A program made the position numbers and the translations under genes. DNA of 18,001 bases from Acidobacteriota bacterium (GTDB lineage: Bacteria; Acidobacteriota; Terriglobia; Acidiferrales; UBA7541): positions 9,362 to 27,362 of the forward strand of contig PKUY01000387.1 in assembly GCA_003131705.1 (NCBI GenBank). The letters run 5' to 3'. Each line of letters starts with the position of its first letter. Positions within the stretch are counted from its first letter, which is position 1. Below the pieces are notes generated by a model. The model ran no database searches. It was not told the DNA's origin and worked only from the letters and a program-made list of their open reading frames with translations. Below are positions 14,574 through 18,001 of this stretch, piece by piece.

Positions 14574-15689
14574 TTATTTTTCGCCGGCAGTTGCTTTCTT
14601 TTCTGCCGGAGGAGCGATGGCACCCTTGTACACGTACCCTCGTTTCCACTGCTGCACGGTCACGCCGCCGCTGAGCCGGCTCTGCATTGAGGACTCGTAG
14701 AAGTTGTACGGGTGGACGGGCTCGGGCGCGCCGACTTCGTTGAGGCGATTGCGAAGTTCTGCGGGAATCGTGAAGTCGAGCGAGCCGAGATTATCCGCGA
14801 GCTGAGTGGTTTTCGTAGCGCCGAGAATGATGGACGTAACGCCAGGCTGCGTGGAAAGCCAGTTGAGCGCGACCTGTGCGGGCGATTTTCCAACCTGTTT
14901 CGCCACTTCGAGAAGAACGTCCACGACGCGCCAGTTGTGCTCGTTGAATTTGTTGAAGATGGGATTGGGCATAGTCAAACGCCCTTCGCCTTTGCCCGTG
15001 TTCCCTTCCCTTTTGTACTTGCCGCTCAAAAGTCCGCCAGCAAGCGGGCTCCAGGGGCAGAGGCCGATGCCAAGCTCCTGCGCGGCGGGAATATGCTCGC
15101 GCTCGATATTGCGTTCGGCGAGCGAGTATTCGAGCTGCAAAGTGGCGACGCGCTCCAGACCTCCCTCTTCGGCGAGGGTTTGCGCGCGGGTGAAGTACCA
15201 AGCAGGCGTATCGGAGAGGCCGATGTAGCGAATCTTTCCTTCGCGGACGAGATCGGTGAGCGTCGAAATGACTTCTTCGACAGGAGTGACGATGTCCCAT
15301 GAGTGCAAATAATACAGGTCGATGAAATCGGTTTTGAGGCGGCCGAGGGAGCCTTCGAGGGCGCGGTAGATATTTTTCCGGCCGTTGCCGCCGGCGTTGG
15401 GATTGCCAGGTTCTGCTCCGAACGTAAACTTGGTGGCAATGGCGACGCGGTCGCGGAGTTTTCGCTCGGCGACATATTTTCCGACGATCTCCTCGCTCTG
15501 GCCCATTTGGTAGCCGTCAGCGACGTCGATGAAGTTGCCGCCGCTTTCTAGGAAAAGGTTAATCATCTCGAAGGAGAGCTTTTCGTCAGCGCCCCAGCCC
15601 CAACCATTTCCGAAACCCATTGCCCCAAGGCAGAGCGGGCTGACGCGCAACCCGGTACGTCCTAAAGTTGTGTAATCGTTCAATTTCAT
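14574..15689 (-). CDS. Aldo/keto reductase (NADPH-dependent, predicted oxidoreductase)
   Basis: A 371-residue (alpha/beta)8-barrel oxidoreductase that would reduce aldehydes or ketones with NAD(P)H. The complete AKR tetrad is visible: D55 and Y60 (FIDVADGYQMG), K87 (IATKFTFG) and H129 (LYYLHSWD). The cofactor end of the barrel carries TSIILGATKTTQLADNL near the C-terminus. The first strand, YTTLGRTGLRVSPLCLGAMGFG, and the DFIDLYYLHSWD segment are typical of the YajO/YghZ/Tas-like branch. The tail beyond about residue 330 is extended (SMQSRLSGGVTVQQ and a basic, Ala-rich end). The start is secure: AGGAGG at 15696-15701 with six-base spacing. It appears monocistronic. Physiological substrate unknown. 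Confidence 0.94.
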   Translation of the reverse strand: MKLNDYTTLGRTGLRVSPLCLGAMGFGNGWGWGADEKLSFEMINLFLESGGNFIDVADGYQMGQSEEIVGKYVAERKLRDRVAIATKFTFGAEPGNPNAGGNGRKNIYRALEGSLGRLKTDFIDLYYLHSWDIVTPVEEVISTLTDLVREGKIRYIGLSDTPAWYFTRAQTLAEEGGLERVATLQLEYSLAERNIEREHIPAAQELGIGLCPWSPLAGGLLSGKYKREGNTGKGEGRLTMPNPIFNKFNEHNWRVVDVLLEVAKQVGKSPAQVALNWLSTQPGVTSIILGATKTTQLADNLGSLDFTIPAELRNRLNEVGAPEPVHPYNFYESSMQSRLSGGVTVQQWKRGYVYKGAIAPPAEKKATAGEK

Positions 15690-16287
15690 GTCAATCCTCC
15701 TGAAACGGTAGTAGATGCGGGCTGGCGGCGGTCGGGCTCGAAAATTGAGACTGGATGTTGGTACACCATCCTGGATTGTCGATTAGCGTGTACCCCGGTC
15801 CTTTGTTTTCTGTGGGTTACGTCACATTTTGCTCGGCAGCCATTGTCGAGTAGAAGTGAGGCGTAGTTGGACGGGACGGAGGGACCTCCCGCGAAACCAT
15901 CCGGGACGCATACAGCGCGCCTCGGCTCCCGTTCGTCGCTCGGGAGGACGACCCTCGCCGGGCCGTCGATTTCTGGACCGCACCCGTTTTCTGCGCGAGG
16001 CGGTGTGAGGACAGCGAGGCGCAGGTCCAGTGAGCTGCTACGAAGGCCGCGTTTTGCGCCGATCTGGGTCATGCTATTCGCGCGTCCATCCTAGTTACAC
16101 GGGGGCGGGAGCGCAAGGGTGGGGTTGGTGTGGACTTTTTGGGGGCATTGACTAGACGCGGGTGAGAGCAGTCAGGGCCAGGCGTAATCGCTCCAAAATT
16201 CCATGTGCAAGAACAGGTTTCTGGAATATTGTGTCCGCTTTGGGGAATGTCGAAACAGGCCAATGAATCCACGACCGGAGGGACGCG
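15690..16287. other. 598-bp region without a convincing gene
   Basis: Open frames exist on both strands (minus 15686-16072; plus 15867-16094), but their products are Arg/Pro/Ser-rich and lack recognisable motifs or ribosome binding sites, so I do not call them. Structures seen: a 7-bp inverted repeat GGTACAC/GTGTACC (15760-15766 and 15788-15794) about 70 bases upstream of the aldo/keto reductase; a CTCCCG/CGGGAG hairpin with a 9-base loop around 15926-15946 and several smaller G/C stems between 15870 and 16000; and ATTCCA/TGGAAT (16198-16203 and 16222-16227) upstream of the SnoaL-like gene. It probably holds both promoters; a structured RNA or a decayed gene is possible. Confidence 0.4.
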
Positions 16288-16893
16288 ATGAACGGGCAAT
16301 GGACTAGAAGACGAGCGGTTGGGCTTGCTGCGCTGGCGGCTCTGGGATTGGCGGCGGTTGGCAGCGCATTCGGTCAGGCGAAGAGCACGGACTCGACGGC
16401 GGCGCGGTTGCGCGCGGTGGAAGATCGTCTGGCGATCGAGCAATTGCTGATGGGCGATTATCCGAGGGCGCTCGATGCCAATGATTGGGCGGCGTACTCG
16501 GCGCTCTTTGCGAAAGACGGCACGCTAATCATGAACGGCGGAAGCACGAAGCGCACGGGTCCCGCCGCGATCCAGGAATTTTTCAGCTCACTAAAACTTC
16601 CGGCACCGGCGACATCGGAGGCTGCGTGCCCGGCTCCCGCGGGCACGCACAGAACCATGCACGTGGTGAACAACCTGACGTTGGACATCGACGGAGACAC
16701 GGCTACGGACCAGGCTTACTGGGAGACCATTTCCACGCGCGACTGCAAGTCCGTGGTGGCGGGCGCCGGTCACTACGAGGACGTGCTGAAGCGTGAGAAT
16801 GGACACTGGATGTTCTTCAAGCGCGAAATTTTCGACGAGCTTCCGCCTCGGACCGCTGCAGCGCCCGCAGCGCCATCCGCGCCGAAGCCGTGA
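16288..16893 (+). CDS. Secreted SnoaL-like (NTF2-fold) protein
   Basis: A 201-residue exported protein with a single SnoaL-like domain. The signal peptide is clear: a basic MNGQWTRRR start, an Ala/Leu core and a likely cleavage after AFG (residue 29). The mature part has the alpha+beta cone pattern of the NTF2 superfamily: AVEDRLAIEQLLMGDYPRAL, NDWAAYSALFAKDGTLIM, a GPAAIQEFF helix, THRTMHVVNNLTLDIDGDTA, then QAYWETIS and GHYEDVLKRENGHWMFFKRE. Family members include polyketide cyclases, dehydratases and isomerases, but many are uncharacterised, and I cannot assign a reaction. The tail after residue 187 is Ala/Pro-rich and low-complexity. GGAGGG (16277-16282) five bases before the ATG fixes the start. 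It appears to be transcribed alone. Confidence 0.88.
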   Translation: MNGQWTRRRAVGLAALAALGLAAVGSAFGQAKSTDSTAARLRAVEDRLAIEQLLMGDYPRALDANDWAAYSALFAKDGTLIMNGGSTKRTGPAAIQEFFSSLKLPAPATSEAACPAPAGTHRTMHVVNNLTLDIDGDTATDQAYWETISTRDCKSVVAGAGHYEDVLKRENGHWMFFKREIFDELPPRTAAAPAAPSAPKP

Positions 16894-16903
16894 AGACCAG
16901 AGC

Positions 16904-16950
16904 TCACCGCAGAGACGCAGAGAGCGCAGAGAAAGAGAGAGGAAGGAAAG
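16904..16950. repeat. GA-rich dispersed repeat (CACCGCAGAGACGCAGAGA type)
   Basis: The segment is a run of near-repeats of GCAGAGA units (ACCGCAGAGACGCAGAGAG, then CGCAGAGAAAGAGAGAGGA) shortly after the SnoaL-like stop. I recall very similar purine-rich intergenic strings at many places in unrelated bacterial genomes. A related short string, ACGCAAAGAGAGCAAAGAG, lies at 6994-7012 upstream of the RND operon. It has no coding potential. Confidence 0.5.
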
Positions 16951-17073
16951 ACGCCCGCCTGAAGCCCTGAGATAGAAACGAAGAGAAAGACCCCTCCCTC
17001 AAAAAAACGAGCCTGGGGCACCCGAAGAAACAGACGCTTACCAGAATGCAGCGTACGTACGGAAGCGAACGCG

Positions 17074-17892
17074 ATGGCTGAAATTCGGATCAACGGGTAC
17101 GTCACTTACTACGAAGACGACGATTTCACCGATCCGTGGAGGCCGAGGCAGACGGTCGTCATCCAGCACGGGTTCGGGCGCAACTCGCAATTCTGGCGGC
17201 ACTGGGTGCCCATACTGGCGCGTGACTATCGCGTGATCCGCCGCGATCTGCGCGGTCACGGCGGCTCGGGCGATCCGGGGCCCGGCGATCCGTGGTCGTT
17301 CGATGCGCTCGTCGGGGATCTTCGCGGCTTCTGCGATGCGCTTGCGCTCGAGGACGTCCACCTGCTTGGCGAATCGACGGGCGGGATGCTGGCGGTCGGA
17401 TTCGCGGCGACGCATCCGGCGCGATTGCGATCGCTGACGCTATGCGCGACACCGAAAACGATTGGTCCCGCCGCGCAAAAGCTTTTCTCCTTCGGCCGCG
17501 ATTCGTGGCAGAGCGCTCTGATGGAAATGGGCTCGGAGGGCTGGGCGCGGGAGCTGCTATCACGTCCCGGAACATTTCCAAGCGCCGATCCTGCCCAAAT
17601 CGAGTGGGCGATCCGGCAATTCGGCAGAGCATCCGCGATTTCCCTTGCTGGCTACAGCACAGTGATTTGCACGACCGACATCACGCGCCTGCTGCCAGAA
17701 GTCAAAGTTCCGACGCTGATTCTGGCACCGACGCGGAGCGCCGCGACGTCGATTGGGGAGCAAGAGAGTATTGCCGCGGCCCTGCCACAATCCGAACTCG
17801 TGCAAATCGATGGCGCGGGGCACGAGATATACATCGACCGGGCGGCGGAGTGCGTCTCAACGCTTCGCGGCTTCCTCGAAGCATTCCGATAG
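17074..17892 (+). CDS. Alpha/beta-hydrolase fold protein
   Basis: A 272-residue alpha/beta hydrolase with no signal peptide, so probably cytosolic. The oxyanion-hole motif is HGFG (32-35), preceded by strand QTVVIQ. The Arg-rich RRDLRGHGGSG segment (56-65) follows. The nucleophile elbow is GESTGG with Ser101, and the catalytic His is H250 in GAGHEIYID. The overall pattern resembles 3-oxoadipate enol-lactonase and C-C bond hydrolases. The acid is expected just after strand 7, in the LILAPTRSAATSI stretch, but no Asp or Glu stands there; E229 or D246 may substitute, or activity may be altered. The start at 17074 has only a weak GGAAG upstream. It is preceded by about 180 bases containing the GA-rich repeat. 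Substrate cannot be inferred. Confidence 0.88.
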   Translation: MAEIRINGYVTYYEDDDFTDPWRPRQTVVIQHGFGRNSQFWRHWVPILARDYRVIRRDLRGHGGSGDPGPGDPWSFDALVGDLRGFCDALALEDVHLLGESTGGMLAVGFAATHPARLRSLTLCATPKTIGPAAQKLFSFGRDSWQSALMEMGSEGWARELLSRPGTFPSADPAQIEWAIRQFGRASAISLAGYSTVICTTDITRLLPEVKVPTLILAPTRSAATSIGEQESIAAALPQSELVQIDGAGHEIYIDRAAECVSTLRGFLEAFR

Positions 17893-17904
17893 CGTCGAAC
17901 GGCG

Positions 17905-18001
17905 CTACGCGGCTGCGGGCAAGAACTTCTGGCGTTGCGTTTCCAGCTCACTCGGCCTACTTAGCGCCTCGCGGGGGGGCGTGAATTCATTTTCCATAGG
18001 A
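17905..18001 (-). CDS. Possible C-terminal end of a gene entering from the right border
   Basis: A minus frame is open from the right edge to a TAG at 17907-17905. It contains an ATG at 17997 and reads MENEFTPPREALSRPSEL, then ETQRQKFLPAAA. The composition is protein-like, but only about 32 residues are visible and no family is recognisable. It could be the tail of a gene convergent with the alpha/beta hydrolase, a short ORF, or chance. Confidence 0.25.
   Translation of the reverse strand, partial: PMENEFTPPREALSRPSELETQRQKFLPAAA

Noticed and set aside
15686..16072. A 128-codon minus frame ending at the aldo/keto reductase start
   Set aside because: No motif, biased composition and no ribosome binding site; the AGGAGG within its end belongs to the aldo/keto reductase gene. 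Recorded only as part of the non-coding region.
16904..16950. CRISPR-like or tandem-repeat array
   Set aside because: The GCAGAGA units are irregular, without spacers of constant length, so this is a low-complexity repeat and not a CRISPR.

Overview
The window looks like a chromosomal accessory/housekeeping segment of an Acidobacteriota genome (Terriglobia-like). This rests on remembered family features, not on a search: a degraded C-terminus of the acidobacterial protein-kinase/TPR type, two PilZ-like proteins ending in an FW-I-D/F-P style tail, GC-rich codon use, and palindromic intergenic repeats. No rRNA, tRNA, CRISPR array, replication origin or intact mobile element was seen.

Region 1 (1-920) is a scar. 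The 3' end of an Ig-like exported protein runs into a decayed IS630-family transposase on the minus strand. Next to that is the frameshifted 3' remnant of a Ser/Thr kinase/TPR gene. Region 2 (921-2297, minus) holds three PilZ-type genes in a row: one canonical c-di-GMP-binding type and two divergent ones translationally coupled by a TTGA overlap. Region 3 (2506-6856, minus) is a two-gene RND efflux operon, a lipoprotein membrane fusion protein followed by an MdtB/MdtC-like pump, with a 15-bp perfect palindrome upstream.

Region 4 (7070-9616, minus) has an HAD-like hydrolase, NAD-type 6-phosphogluconate dehydrogenase and 6-phosphogluconolactonase. The last two catalyse consecutive steps of the oxidative pentose phosphate pathway. 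Clustered palindromic repeats lie on both sides of the dehydrogenase gene. A 53-codon plus-strand ORF with a strong ribosome binding site (9838-9999) lies beyond the HAD gene.

Region 5 (10023-13094) is a drug-efflux locus. A DHA2 MFS transporter is divergent from a TetR regulator, with an operator-like inverted repeat inside the transporter promoter spacer. A methyltransferase gene with a single-base frameshift overlaps the transporter's 3' end. Region 6 (13211-15689) has a second MFS exporter convergent with an aldo/keto reductase, separated by a 13-bp-stem hairpin whose loop contains the exporter's stop codon. Region 7 (15690-18001) is a 600-bp non-coding stretch, a secreted SnoaL-like protein, a GA-rich repeat, an alpha/beta hydrolase, and a possible gene end at the right border.

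Three efflux systems within about 12 kb, one with its own TetR repressor, suggest a detoxification-rich neighbourhood. I did not find a clear undescribed system. The best leads are the PilZ trio, the small ORF at 9838, the MFS/TetR operator and the palindrome cluster around gnd.
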